Assembly: GCF_000155975.1 (NCBI RefSeq)
Contig: NZ_GG730302.1
Span: 212,599 to 276,598, forward strand
Length of the DNA: 64,000 bases
Direction: 5' to 3'
Source of the DNA: Citrobacter youngae ATCC 29220
Lineage (GTDB): Bacteria; Pseudomonadota; Gammaproteobacteria; Enterobacterales; Enterobacteriaceae
The notes under the pieces were generated by a model. That model worked only from the letters and a program-made list of their open reading frames with translations, ran no database searches and had not been told where the DNA came from. The translations under genes and the position numbers were made by a program. Below are positions 1 to 8,572 of the stretch, piece by piece (the first letter of the stretch is position 1; each line of letters opens with the position of its first letter).

Positions 1-380
1 GAGCCGCGCTTAACGGCGGCAAGTACGCCGACCGGAATACCCACTGCGACGGCAAAAATCATCGCGCAGACGCCGAGCTCCAGCGTGGCTTTAAAACGAG
101 GTACGAACTCATCCCACACAGGTAAACGGCTTTTCAGCGAGATACCTAAGTCCCCATGCATAACCCCCCAGATATAGTGGAGGTACTGCTGCCACATCGG
201 TTTATCCAAACCGAGTTCGGCCAGAAGTTGGGCATGACGCTCAGGGGAGATCCCACGTTCACCCGCCATGATCATTACCGGATCGCCGGGGATCATATGG
301 ACGAAGGCAAAAGTGAGAAGAGTGATACCGATAAACGTGGGGATGACGAGTCCCAAACGTCGGAGAATGAACTGCAACAT
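1..380 (-). CDS. dppB: Dipeptide ABC transporter permease DppB, 5' part only
   Basis: This is the first of the two inner-membrane permease subunits of the dipeptide ABC importer that works with the binding protein DppA. On the minus strand the frame opens with MLQFILRRLG and continues through a hydrophobic segment and HMIPGDPVMIMAGERG, as in E. coli DppB. About 126 residues are present before the gene leaves the window at base 1. It lies 166 bases downstream of dppA on the same strand, as in the E. coli dppABCDF operon. The gap holds one REP palindrome, which may lower expression of the distal genes relative to dppA (inference). Confidence 0.95.
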   Translation of the reverse strand, partial: MLQFILRRLGLVIPTFIGITLLTFAFVHMIPGDPVMIMAGERGISPERHAQLLAELGLDKPMWQQYLHYIWGVMHGDLGISLKSRLPVWDEFVPRFKATLELGVCAMIFAVAVGIPVGVLAAVKRG

Positions 381-478
381 AACCCGGATTCTCTCTAATG
401 ACGCACGGCCTGGAACCGTGAGTCTGTATTGCTCACAAATCTTATCCCACGCAAACTGCATCGCGGGTAAAGCATTAC

Positions 479-508
479 GCCGGATGGCGCTGCGCTTATC
501 CGGCCTAC
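479..508. repeat. Single REP palindrome between dppA and dppB
   Basis: This element has the REP pattern GCCGGATGGCG, a short loop, then CTTATCCGGCCTAC, and can fold into a hairpin. REP units in this position within an operon are known to protect the upstream mRNA from 3' exonucleases, which fits high production of the binding protein DppA. Confidence 0.85.
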
Positions 509-546
509 ACAATACCGGGGCGCAGCGCTTCCTTGATTGCTTTTAA

Positions 547-2154
547 TTATTCGACAGAGACGTTTTCGAAGTGGTGTTTGCCTAATGGATCAACCACATA
601 GCCTTTAACTTCTTTACGCACTGGCTCATACACGGTGGAGTGAGCAACAATCAGCGCCGGAGCCTGATCGTGCATAACAACCTGCGCTTGTTTGTACAGT
701 TCGATACGTTTGTTGTGATCGTCGGTAGCGCGCGCCGGTTGGATCAGGTCTTCAAACGGCTTGTAGCACCAGCGAGAGTAGTTGGAACCGTCTTTCGCTG
801 CCGCACAGCTGAACAGGGTGGCGAAGAAGTTATCCGGGTCCCCGTTATCACCGGTCCAGCCCATCATTACGGCCTGATGCTCACCCGCTTTGGCGCGTTT
901 CAGATATTCGCCCCACTCGTAGGTCACAATCTTGGCCTGAACGCCGATTTTCGCCCAGTCAGCCTGAACCATTTCAGCCATACGGCGTGCGTTCGGGTTG
1001 TACGGACGCTGTACCGGCATCGCCCACAGCTCAACGGTAAAGCCTTTATCCTGGCCTGCTTCTTTCAGCAGCGCTTTCGCTTTCTCAGGATCGTAGGTGT
1101 AGTCTTTAACGTCGTCGTTATAGCCCCACATAGTTGGCGGGATCAGGTTCTTCGCGGCAACGCCTGCTCCCTGATAAACCGCTTTAATGATCGCTTCTTT
1201 GTTCACCGCGTAGGTCAATGCCTGACGGACTTTCACGTCATCAAACGGTTTCTTCTCGGTGTTGAAAGAGAGGTAGCCAACGTTCAGACCGGCCTGCTCC
1301 ATCAGATTGATGTTTTTATCCTGCTTCATGCGAGCGATGTCTGCCGGGTTCGGGTACGGCATCACCTGGCATTCATTTTTCTGCAGTTTGGCGTAACGCA
1401 CGGAAGCGTCAGGCGTAATAGAGAAGACCAGACGGTCGATCTGCGGCTTGGTGCCCCAGTAGCCCGGGAAGGCTTTGTAGAGAATGCGCGAGTCTTTCTG
1501 GTACTGCTGCAGCTGGAACGGACCGGTGCCGATCGGGTTCAGATCCACTTTCTCCGGGGAACCGGCTTTCAGCATATTGTCTGCATATTCTTTAGAAAGA
1601 ATAGAAGCAAAGTCCATCGCCAGGTCAGCGAGGAACGGTGCTTCCGGACGCGTCAGCACGAACTGAACGGTTTTATCGTCCACTTTTTTCACTTCGGAGA
1701 TCAGATCCGGCAGGCCCATCCCTTCGAAGTATTCATAGCTACCGCCAGAAACTTTATGGTACGGGTTCTGGGCATTTTTCTGACGATCGAATGAGAACAC
1801 CACGTCATCAGCGTTTAAATCGCGCGTCGGTTTGAAATCTTTGTTGTCCTGCCACTTCACGCCCTGACGCAGGTGGAAGGTATAGGTTTTACCGTCTTCG
1901 CTGATTTCCCACTTCTCAGCAAGGCCGGGAATCACTTCAGTCGTACCGGTTTTGAACTCGACCAGGCGGTTATAGATCGGCACGGAGCTGGCATCATAGG
2001 TCGTGCCAGAGGTGAAAAGCTGCGGGTTAAAGCCTTCAGGAGATCCTTCTGAACAATAAACCAGAGTTTTAGCCTGTACGCTTGCTGCGACGGTCATGGC
2101 CACCAGGCTCAAACCAAGCTTCAGCATCCCTGACTTCTTCAAGGAAATACTCAT
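547..2154 (-). CDS. dppA: Periplasmic dipeptide-binding protein DppA
   Basis: DppA captures dipeptides in the periplasm for the DppBCDF importer. In E. coli it also takes part in dipeptide chemotaxis through Tap and in haem uptake. The 535-residue product has a signal peptide of about 28 residues ending SVQA before KTLVYCSEG, followed by an SBP_bac_5 fold with the usual signature near EKWEISEDGKTYTFHLRQGV. Length and sequence match E. coli DppA. The start ATG at 2154 is preceded by a GGAGC ribosome site. dppB follows 166 bases downstream. Expression is probably repressed by the sRNA GcvB at the leader described separately. Confidence 0.98.
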   Translation of the reverse strand: MSISLKKSGMLKLGLSLVAMTVAASVQAKTLVYCSEGSPEGFNPQLFTSGTTYDASSVPIYNRLVEFKTGTTEVIPGLAEKWEISEDGKTYTFHLRQGVKWQDNKDFKPTRDLNADDVVFSFDRQKNAQNPYHKVSGGSYEYFEGMGLPDLISEVKKVDDKTVQFVLTRPEAPFLADLAMDFASILSKEYADNMLKAGSPEKVDLNPIGTGPFQLQQYQKDSRILYKAFPGYWGTKPQIDRLVFSITPDASVRYAKLQKNECQVMPYPNPADIARMKQDKNINLMEQAGLNVGYLSFNTEKKPFDDVKVRQALTYAVNKEAIIKAVYQGAGVAAKNLIPPTMWGYNDDVKDYTYDPEKAKALLKEAGQDKGFTVELWAMPVQRPYNPNARRMAEMVQADWAKIGVQAKIVTYEWGEYLKRAKAGEHQAVMMGWTGDNGDPDNFFATLFSCAAAKDGSNYSRWCYKPFEDLIQPARATDDHNKRIELYKQAQVVMHDQAPALIVAHSTVYEPVRKEVKGYVVDPLGKHHFENVSVE

Positions 2155-2168
2155 TCTTCTGCTCCAAA

Positions 2169-2186
2169 TGTGATGTTTGTTGTTTT
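2169..2186 (-). promoter_or_regulatory. CA-rich dppA leader segment, likely GcvB sRNA target
   Basis: Directly upstream of the dppA ribosome site the mRNA reads AAAACAACAAACATCACA. E. coli and Salmonella dppA are established targets of GcvB, whose GU-rich R1 region pairs with CA-rich stretches near the start codon. The position and base content fit. The pairing itself is inferred, because gcvB is not in the window. Confidence 0.5.
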
Positions 2187-2770
2187 ACCCTTTGCAGTGG
2201 GTTTGCACCGCCTGGCCTTTTTTGTTTTTTACCCGGCCGGGTCGGCGTTAAGAGGATGGGGATTCCGTTCACATAAGCGACTGAGTTGCAGTGCGGATTC
2301 TCCATGAAATGCCCCTCATGCCCTACAATCTGTCAACAGAATGTGAAAACGTCAATACAGGTAACCGTGATTTCCACCAACGGTGAGAATTGACAAACAA
2401 AGATTAAAAAAAGTGCAGACGGCTATTTTCAGCAGGGAAATTTGTGCTACGCGCACTATTCCAGAATAAATATCTTAATATTTAGCAACATTTGGTGATT
2501 AACATTTATGCAAATTATGAAAATTTTCTTAATTTATGCTGCATATCTGAGCGATTAATACCATGAACGTTAAAACGCACAGCGGAAAATGCTGGGTTCA
2601 GCCATAAGTAACGCAAAAAAAGATTCAAGCAAATATAAAAAAAGGCAATGGAATATGTCACAGAATCGTTAACAATCAGTGGGAAGTGGTGCACAATTTT
2701 TGTAGATAAAATGAAGGTCAAGGGTAGGGCTGGAATAACGCCAACCACGCCCTGATGAAACTGTGTTATA
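2187..2770. other. Long intergenic region upstream of dppA
   Basis: About 580 bases with no convincing gene lie between the dppA leader and the BIME near proK. The stretch from about 2390 to 2700 is AT-rich. The dppA promoter must lie here; E. coli dppA has a long leader. A 77-codon frame on the minus strand (2515-2748) has no ribosome site and no recognisable relative, so it is not called as a gene. Confidence 0.5.
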
Positions 2771-2846
2771 GGCCGGATAAGGCGCCTGCGCCGCCATCCG
2801 GCGATGTCCGCGAATTGCCTGATGGCGCTACGCTTATCAGGCCTAC
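2771..2846. repeat. BIME: two REP units head to head
   Basis: Two REP palindromes sit side by side. The first reads GGCCGGATAAGGCG...CGCCATCCGGC and the second TGCCTGATGGCGCTACGCTTATCAGGCC. They separate the dppA promoter region from the proK tail. Confidence 0.9.
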
Positions 2847-2861
2847 AAATGCTACAAATGC

Positions 2862-2890
2862 AAAAAACCCTGCTCGTTGAGCAGGGTTTT
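2862..2890 (-). terminator. Duplicate copy of the proK terminator
   Basis: This is the same hairpin as at 3027-3055, with arms ACCCTGCTC and GAGCAGGGT around a three-base loop, carried in the left copy of the direct repeat. On the minus strand it again ends in a T run, so it could stop any read-through from proK. Confidence 0.75.
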
Positions 2891-3026
2891 AAATTTGGTC
2901 GGTGATAGAGGATTACTCGCCACTACGTGGCTCGCCCTGCGGGCCGTTGCTGGCGCAACGTTCTCTCGCTACGCTCGAGTCGAACCTCTTGCCCCCGGAG
3001 GTTCTCATCCTCACGGGCCATAATGC

Positions 3027-3055
3027 AAAAAACCCTGCTCGTTGAGCAGGGTTTT
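3027..3055 (-). terminator. Rho-independent terminator of proK
   Basis: The arms AAACCCTGCTC and GAGCAGGGTTT form a stem with a three-base loop. On the minus strand this is followed by a run of T. It begins six bases after the tRNA 3' CCA. Confidence 0.85.
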
Positions 3056-3060
3056 AAATT

Positions 3061-3137
<77 letters not shown>

Positions 3138-3228
3138 AATGCGGGGCGCATCTTACTGCTCAGCAGCGCGCCCGTCAATCCCTTAGCATCAAAATGCCAT
3201 TTGATCGGCGAGAAAGTCAGCAGCCCCG

Positions 3229-4923
3229 TTACTGGGCTGCAACCTTCTTCGCGTCCGGGATACGGCACCAGTTGTTATTCTCGTTAATCCCGCCATTTGG
3301 CGAGGTATAACCGAGGCAACCTAAAATGGTGTCGTACAGCTCCACGTGACGACGTGGCACCTTCATATCGGCTTCTTGCTTCAGATGTGCAAACGCCTTC
3401 GCATGGTCCGGGTCTTCCAGATACTTGTCAGACATCCACACCAACATAGGAACGCGGAACTGCTCTGGCGGCGCCATTTTACGCGGCGTCCCGTGCAGGT
3501 GCTCGCGCTCGTTAATCGACTCACCGTGATCGGCGGCGTAGAACACTATCGCTTTCTTATCACGCAGTTGATCAAACACTTGGGTAATAAAGTGATCAAC
3601 ATAGGTTACCGAGTTATCAAATGAGTTGATCATCTCCGCTTTTGAGCAGCCGCTATCAACATTGACGCATTCCGGTTTCCACTGCGCATATTCACGCGTG
3701 TAGCGCTGCGTGTAGTTAAAATGCGAGCCTTTGGTATGCAGAATAATCAGGTGCTTACTACCGTCATCGTTCTGCTGCAGGGACTGCTGCATCTCGGGAA
3801 TCAACAGCATGTCATCAACGTTTTTGCCACGGTTACGCGGCTCAGCGCCGATCTGCTCACGGTAGGAGATATTCTCCGCCATGGTGTTGCTGTAGAACCA
3901 CATCTCGCTTTGCATCGCGTAGAGGTCGGTCTTAAACCCTAACTGGCTGAGCACGGAAAAAACGTTTTGTTCTTTCAGAGTACGCTGCGGGTTATCTGCC
4001 GCACCGCCTTCACGCACAAACATACAGCGCAGCGAAAGTTTGGTTGCCGTATCACAGGAATATCCACGGAATGCGGCCAGGTTTTTCTCTCTGGCGAGCC
4101 TTGGCGTCGTATTTCGCTCATAGCCAAAAATGCCCATATGATCCCAGCGGGTCGTTTCTCCGATAATAAAGACCACCCAGGTGTCGTCGAGGTTCTTGGG
4201 CGCAACATAGGTAAACTTCTTTGCAGGGTTCATCAGCGATTTGTTATCTGAAGATTCATCCACCTGCGCCCATGCGTACAGCCCCAGTGCTGAGAGCCAG
4301 TTTGACGGCAAATATGAGTTTGCCACAACCCCACCATAGCTGGGTAAATCGATTCCGGTTTCCCGTTCAACGCTTCTCTGCTGCATACTCAACAGGCGAA
4401 TCGGCACCCACACCATCAGGCCTGCCAGCACCACTACCGCTACGCTACGCCATCTCAATCCAGGCGTACGAATCTGTTTTATCAGGGTATAGCGGCAGCG
4501 GTTACTCCAGATCAGAACCAACGGCACAATACTGACCGAAACCAGCCACGCGATAAAATGCCAACCAACCACTTCTTTTGATAAATCAATATCCGTGGTC
4601 ATTACGGAAGCAATAATACCGTAACCAATTACCACGTTCAGGAAGGTCATATAATAGCTGGCGCCGGCAGAACACAGCACCACAAAGGTGGCCAGTACAC
4701 GCCAAATGCGTCGGCCAAATAAAGAGAGTAGACGAAGTAAAAAGAAGGTCACCAGCACCGTGCCGGCTAATTCAACAACCGCGGAGAGTCCTTTCCAGAC
4801 GGTGAACTCGTGCGCATACCCGCTGAAGCGACGATAAAATACAGCACAGTTCAAAAACAGACCGATATAGATTGCCAGCAAAAAACTTAACGTCTGCTGG
4901 GGCATCGCTTTGATATATCGCAT
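3229..4923 (-). CDS. eptB: Kdo(2)-lipid A phosphoethanolamine 7''-transferase EptB
   Basis: EptB is an inner-membrane enzyme that adds phosphoethanolamine to the outer Kdo of lipopolysaccharide, lowering surface charge. The 564 residues start with several membrane helices (about residues 10-180), followed by a periplasmic sulfatase-fold domain. Visible catalytic motifs include [13 protein letters not shown], whose Thr is the likely nucleophile, and [17 protein letters not shown] with metal-binding His and Asp. The length matches E. coli EptB. In E. coli the mRNA is repressed by the sRNA MgrR and the promoter uses sigma E; neither input can be verified here. Confidence 0.97.
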   Translation of the reverse strand: MRYIKAMPQQTLSFLLAIYIGLFLNCAVFYRRFSGYAHEFTVWKGLSAVVELAGTVLVTFFLLRLLSLFGRRIWRVLATFVVLCSAGASYYMTFLNVVIGYGIIASVMTTDIDLSKEVVGWHFIAWLVSVSIVPLVLIWSNRCRYTLIKQIRTPGLRWRSVAVVVLAGLMVWVPIRLLSMQQRSVERETGIDLPSYGGVVANSYLPSNWLSALGLYAWAQVDESSDNKSLMNPAKKFTYVAPKNLDDTWVVFIIGETTRWDHMGIFGYERNTTPRLAREKNLAAFRGYSCDTATKLSLRCMFVREGGAADNPQRTLKEQNVFSVLSQLGFKTDLYAMQSEMWFYSNTMAENISYREQIGAEPRNRGKNVDDMLLIPEMQQSLQQNDDGSKHLIILHTKGSHFNYTQRYTREYAQWKPECVNVDSGCSKAEMINSFDNSVTYVDHFITQVFDQLRDKKAIVFYAADHGESINEREHLHGTPRKMAPPEQFRVPMLVWMSDKYLEDPDHAKAFAHLKQEADMKVPRRHVELYDTILGCLGYTSPNGGINENNNWCRIPDAKKVAAQ

Positions 4924-5198
4924 TCAAAAAACCTGGAGAGAGGGGAAAAATAAAAAAACGTGCTACCAATAGCGAGTGGTAAACCCGTCAATATCCACCA
5001 TGAGCCATCAGGCGCCATGTGCAAGCATGGCTAAGTAGACCACAGGCCGAGGAAAAAGTGGCATTCGGAAGTGTGACAAAATCAGAACTTTACAAAAAAA
5101 CAAGTCCATTAGTGTACTAATTAAAGGATGGAGTAATACGTCAGAGAGAAGAAGACCAGCATAAGTGCTGGTCCTGATTGGCTTTTATCTATGCACCA
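4924..5198. other. Intergenic region between eptB and the yhjX terminator
   Basis: There is no gene in this stretch. The eptB promoter should lie within its left part. A small hairpin, GACCAGC (5154-5160) with GCTGGTC (5167-5173), may be a weak terminator. Nothing else is recognised. Confidence 0.4.
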
Positions 5199-5229
5199 TA
5201 AAAAAGCCAAGCGTATAAATCCGCCTGGC
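5199..5229 (-). terminator. Terminator of yhjX
   Basis: On the minus strand GCCAGGCG pairs with CGCTTGGC (one G-T pair) and is followed by TTTTTTATGG. It lies about 30 bases past the yhjX stop codon. Confidence 0.8.
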
Positions 5230-5257
5230 CTTATATGTTGGTTTAAAATCTGACTAA

Positions 5258-6460
5258 TCAGGCATGCGCTTCGGTATAGACGCTACGCTGCGGCTGACGA
5301 ATGGTGGTAGACAGCGCCAGCGAGATGATTAACAGCGCAAAGATCACGCAGAAGGTCACATAGAACCCGCCAAACAGCGAGGCGATAATGGAACCGCAAA
5401 TGCTGCCGATACCGAATCCCAGATAAATAACACCGTAGTTTTTAGCCAGGTTATTCAGACCGAAGAATTCGCTGACCAGTGACGGGAACACGGTGATGGT
5501 GCCGCCAAAGTTAAAGGCCACACAGGCAATCGCCGCAAAGAAAGTGACGTCATTCAGAGGAGCAAACAGCAGCCCCGCCATCCCCACCAGCGAAACCACC
5601 TGACCAATGGTGATAACACGAATACGAGAGATTTTATCGGACAGAATACCAAGTACCAGACGGCCTGACAGGTTAGCGATAGAAATGACGGTCACCGCAT
5701 TCGCCGCCGTTGCAACATCCATATGCGCCAGGCTTTGCGCAATATCTTTCGCCACGCCAATCACATACAGGCCGCTCATGCACGCGGTAAGGAACATCAC
5801 CGCCAGCATCCAGTACTGTGGTTTACGCATGGACTGCGCCAGGCTGTAGTCGTTCTCGACTATGCCATTTTTCGCCTTCACTTCCTGATTAGGCGCATCT
5901 TTCATCAGCATGGCGCCAAAGACGATCATCACCAGCACAATTGCGCCCCAGATCATAAAGGTTTTTTCCAGACCCACGGTGCTAAGCAGTTGGCTATCGA
6001 TAAATTTAAAGCCGAGGCTGCCAAGACCATAAGAACCGATGGCAAAGGCGGAGATCAGCCCTTTACGTTCTGGGAACCATTTTACGCAGTTGGAAAGGGT
6101 TAACAGGTATCCGGCGCCATCCGCCAGACCGACCAGCACACCGGCGCTCAACCACAGCATAATCAGGCTGTCGGAGTGGGCGGTTAAGAAGAAGCCAACG
6201 CCGAGTAAAATACCGGAGGCCATGGTGACGCGTTTCACGCCAAAACGTTCCTGCAGTTTCCCGGCAACGGAGGAGGAAATCGCCAGCCCAAGGCTCAACA
6301 AGCCAAAAGAAAATGCAACCTGACTCACTGGCGCATCAAGTTTAGAGGAGAGCGCGCCATTAAACAGGCTCCAGGTATAAACAGAACCTAAGGCAAATTG
6401 GGTAATAATGGTGCCGATCAGGGTCAGCCAGCGGGTACGCTGATAATCAGAAGTTTTCAT
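5258..6460 (-). CDS. yhjX: Pyruvate-inducible MFS transporter YhjX
   Basis: YhjX is a 12-helix major facilitator protein of about 400 residues, related to oxalate/formate antiporters. In E. coli it is the single known target of the pyruvate-sensing YpdA/YpdB system, but its substrate is not firmly established. The start was placed at 6460 (MKTSDYQRTRWLTLIG), which matches the E. coli protein; an upstream in-frame ATG at 6502 would add 14 non-conserved residues. Motifs such as GKLQERFGVKRVTMASG between helices 2 and 3 are typical of MFS carriers. A YpdB-type direct repeat lies about 85 bases upstream. Confidence 0.95.
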   Translation of the reverse strand: MKTSDYQRTRWLTLIGTIITQFALGSVYTWSLFNGALSSKLDAPVSQVAFSFGLLSLGLAISSSVAGKLQERFGVKRVTMASGILLGVGFFLTAHSDSLIMLWLSAGVLVGLADGAGYLLTLSNCVKWFPERKGLISAFAIGSYGLGSLGFKFIDSQLLSTVGLEKTFMIWGAIVLVMIVFGAMLMKDAPNQEVKAKNGIVENDYSLAQSMRKPQYWMLAVMFLTACMSGLYVIGVAKDIAQSLAHMDVATAANAVTVISIANLSGRLVLGILSDKISRIRVITIGQVVSLVGMAGLLFAPLNDVTFFAAIACVAFNFGGTITVFPSLVSEFFGLNNLAKNYGVIYLGFGIGSICGSIIASLFGGFYVTFCVIFALLIISLALSTTIRQPQRSVYTEAHA

Positions 6461-6542
6461 GGCAGTCTTCCTGCATAAATAAAATGGGAAATTCTCTGCC
6501 AACTACCATACCGAAGCGCTTTTTATACCTGGAGAAAACGGC

Positions 6543-6573
6543 ATGAAATGCCATCAGGACGGAATGAAATGCC
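6543..6573 (-). promoter_or_regulatory. YpdB operator: GGCATTTCAT direct repeat with 11-bp spacer
   Basis: The minus strand carries two perfect copies of GGCATTTCAT (6564-6573 and 6543-6552) separated by exactly 11 bases. This is the published E. coli YpdB binding arrangement (GGCATTTCAT-N11-GGCATTTCAT) in front of yhjX. Direct reading gives the repeat; the regulator is assigned from established knowledge. Confidence 0.9.
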
Positions 6574-6711
6574 TGGAATGCGGAATGAATGACGAGACAA
6601 AAAGCCGGGTTACTGAATTTGATCGTCTGAGTGAGCACACGCTATCACTGAGATGCGTGTGATTGCCGATCTCAACATGTAATCAAGATGTTTATTTGAT
6701 GATTTTTTGCG

Positions 6712-7413
6712 TTAAAATTTGGCGCTGACTCCCATGGTGTACATATAGTCGCTGCTGTTAGCGCTATTTTCCGCCTGCGAGAGCGCCGCATAAGCCGCCA
6801 TGTGCGAGTTCAACAGCATATCTGCGCCTACGGTGACATCCAGCCAGTTACCGTCCTGACCTGCTGTCGTCATGCGGCTGAGACCCGATTGCGCCTTCCA
6901 GATATTCTCGCCAAACTGTTGGTTATAGCTGATTTGCGCCCACGGCCGCACATCACCGAACTGCGAGTTGACTCGCCAGCCTAGCGTACTGACGCTGGCA
7001 TGCCACAACGGATCGGTCGGCGTTATTGAGGTCGCGCTATCACCAAATTCGTTGTAGGTAGACGTGGTCGATCCGTCATAATGCAAGGCGGCGACAGGTC
7101 CGGTAGTTACCTGCCTGGAAAGAGGGAAGTTCCAGCCCATACTCATGCCGCTGGTCGTATCCATAGGTGACCGATCTGCCAGATTCACCACGGGACCCGC
7201 CACGTTTTGAGTGGAGCGAATACGTTCTTCCAGAATGTCGTTATAACGTGGTTGGTGATCGCTGTCCCATGTATAACGTTCAGCCGTATGCCCTGACATC
7301 GCATCAACGATATATTCTTGTTGCCAGCCATATGCTGTATTGATGGACAGCGCACAAACTACGACGCTCGCCAGAGTTAACCTTTGGCGACCACTACTGT
7401 TTCTTATAATCAT
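6712..7413 (-). CDS. yhjY: YhjY, autotransporter beta-domain-like outer-membrane protein
   Basis: YhjY is a protein of 233 residues with a signal peptide (MIIRNSSGRQRLTLASVV..., cleaved near YG-WQQEY). The C-terminal half carries strand patterns such as PWAQISYNQQFGENIW and ends in an aromatic residue (GVSAKF), as in the beta-barrel domain of autotransporters. There is no long passenger domain, so it is probably a small outer-membrane barrel or a lipase-linked remnant; its function is unknown. The start is the ATG at 7413, preceded by GGAG; the codon before it is an in-frame TTG. It lies upstream of yhjX on the same strand, as in E. coli. Confidence 0.88.
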   Translation of the reverse strand: MIIRNSSGRQRLTLASVVVCALSINTAYGWQQEYIVDAMSGHTAERYTWDSDHQPRYNDILEERIRSTQNVAGPVVNLADRSPMDTTSGMSMGWNFPLSRQVTTGPVAALHYDGSTTSTYNEFGDSATSITPTDPLWHASVSTLGWRVNSQFGDVRPWAQISYNQQFGENIWKAQSGLSRMTTAGQDGNWLDVTVGADMLLNSHMAAYAALSQAENSANSSDYMYTMGVSAKF

Positions 7414-7572
7414 CAACGCGACTCCAGAAAAGAGCCGAATTCGGCGATATTATTGTCATTGTGTGAAGGATATCGGGCCCATCAGGCCTTGTATTAAATA
7501 TTGTCTTTTTAGCTGGCGCGTCAAGGCGGGCCGAATGAAATTTTTACGCCAGTAAAAACAGCGAGGAAGAAT

Positions 7573-8142
7573 ATGCAGCGTTGCGGATGGGTCAGCCAGG
7601 ACCCACTTTACATTGCCTACCACGACAAGGAATGGGGCGTCCCCGAAACCGATGGCCAAAAGCTGTTCGAAATGATCTGCCTGGAAGGCCAGCAGGCCGG
7701 CCTGTCGTGGATTACCGTACTAAAGAAACGGGAAAATTATCGCCGCGCCTTCCACCATTTTGACCCGGAAAAAGTGGCGGCCATGACCGAAGAGGATGTG
7801 GAGCGACTGGTACTGGATGCCGGCATTATTCGCCATCGCGGAAAAATTCAGGCCATCATCGGCAACGCTCGCGCTTTTCTGACCATGGCGCAAAATGGAG
7901 AGTCGTTTAGCGAGTTCGTCTGGTCATTTGTTGATAACCAACCGCAAGTAACCCGCGCCGCCAACCTGAGCGATATCCCCACCTCAACGCCAGCCTCTGA
8001 TGCGCTGTCTAAGGCGTTAAAAAAACGCGGGTTTAAGTTTGTCGGCACCACCATCTGTTACTCCTTTATGCAGGCGTGCGGTCTGGTCAACGACCATGTC
8101 ATCAGCTGCATCTGTTACCCCGGAGCACAACATGATTCGTGA
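7573..8142 (+). CDS. tag: 3-methyladenine DNA glycosylase I (Tag)
   Basis: Tag removes 3-methyladenine from alkylated DNA in the constitutive base-excision pathway. The 189 residues contain the structural zinc site of this family: Cys4, His17, His175 and Cys179 are all present at the E. coli positions. The core motif EGQQAGLSWITVLKKRENYR is conserved. The frame ends inside the start of yiaC (11-base overlap), so the two genes are probably translated from one message. Its last residues (GAQHDS) differ from E. coli, which is normal for this tail. Confidence 0.98.
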   Translation: MQRCGWVSQDPLYIAYHDKEWGVPETDGQKLFEMICLEGQQAGLSWITVLKKRENYRRAFHHFDPEKVAAMTEEDVERLVLDAGIIRHRGKIQAIIGNARAFLTMAQNGESFSEFVWSFVDNQPQVTRAANLSDIPTSTPASDALSKALKKRGFKFVGTTICYSFMQACGLVNDHVISCICYPGAQHDS

Positions 8143-8572
8143 ATCAAAGGCTGACGATCTACCGGCGATTCTGACGCTGTGGATGGAAAGCACAATACAT
8201 GCCCATCCGTTTATCGAAGAACGCTACTGGCGCGAAAGCGAATCCATCGTGCGGGATGTTTACCTGCCAGCCGCACAAACCTGGGTGTGGGAAGAAGAAG
8301 GTGAGCTCAAAGGTTTTGCCAGCGTCATTGACGACCGCTTTCTCGGCGCGTTGTTTGTCGCGCCTGCCGCCATCAGAAGAGGGATCGGCACAGCGCTGGT
8401 GCAGCATGTGCAGCAGCGCTTTTCGTTACTCAGCCTTGAGGTTTACCAGAAGAATCAGTCGGCGGTGAACTTCTACCATGCGCTGGGTTTTCGCATTGAA
8501 GACGGCGCATGGCAGGAAGAGACTCACCATCCCACGTGGATTATGGGCTGGCAGGCGGATCAAACGCCGTAA
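8132..8572 (+). CDS. yiaC: GNAT-family lysine acetyltransferase YiaC
   Basis: YiaC is a 146-residue Gcn5-type acetyltransferase; in E. coli it is one of the enzymes shown to acetylate protein lysines. The acetyl-CoA loop is visible as [12 protein letters not shown], preceded by the strand [11 protein letters not shown]. The ATG at 8132 ([10 protein letters not shown]) was chosen because it matches E. coli; the open frame extends 31 codons further upstream within tag. The 5' end overlaps tag by 11 bases, and the 3' end overlaps the convergent bisC by 32 bases. Confidence 0.94.
   Translation: MIRESKADDLPAILTLWMESTIHAHPFIEERYWRESESIVRDVYLPAAQTWVWEEEGELKGFASVIDDRFLGALFVAPAAIRRGIGTALVQHVQQRFSLLSLEVYQKNQSAVNFYHALGFRIEDGAWQEETHHPTWIMGWQADQTP

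Noticed and set aside
640-1794. A 384-codon plus-strand frame opposite dppA
   Set aside because: Shadow of dppA; no known product.
2515-2748. 77-codon minus-strand frame in the dppA upstream region
   Set aside because: No ribosome site, no recognisable relative and AT-rich noncoding composition; looks hydrophobic only because of T-rich DNA.
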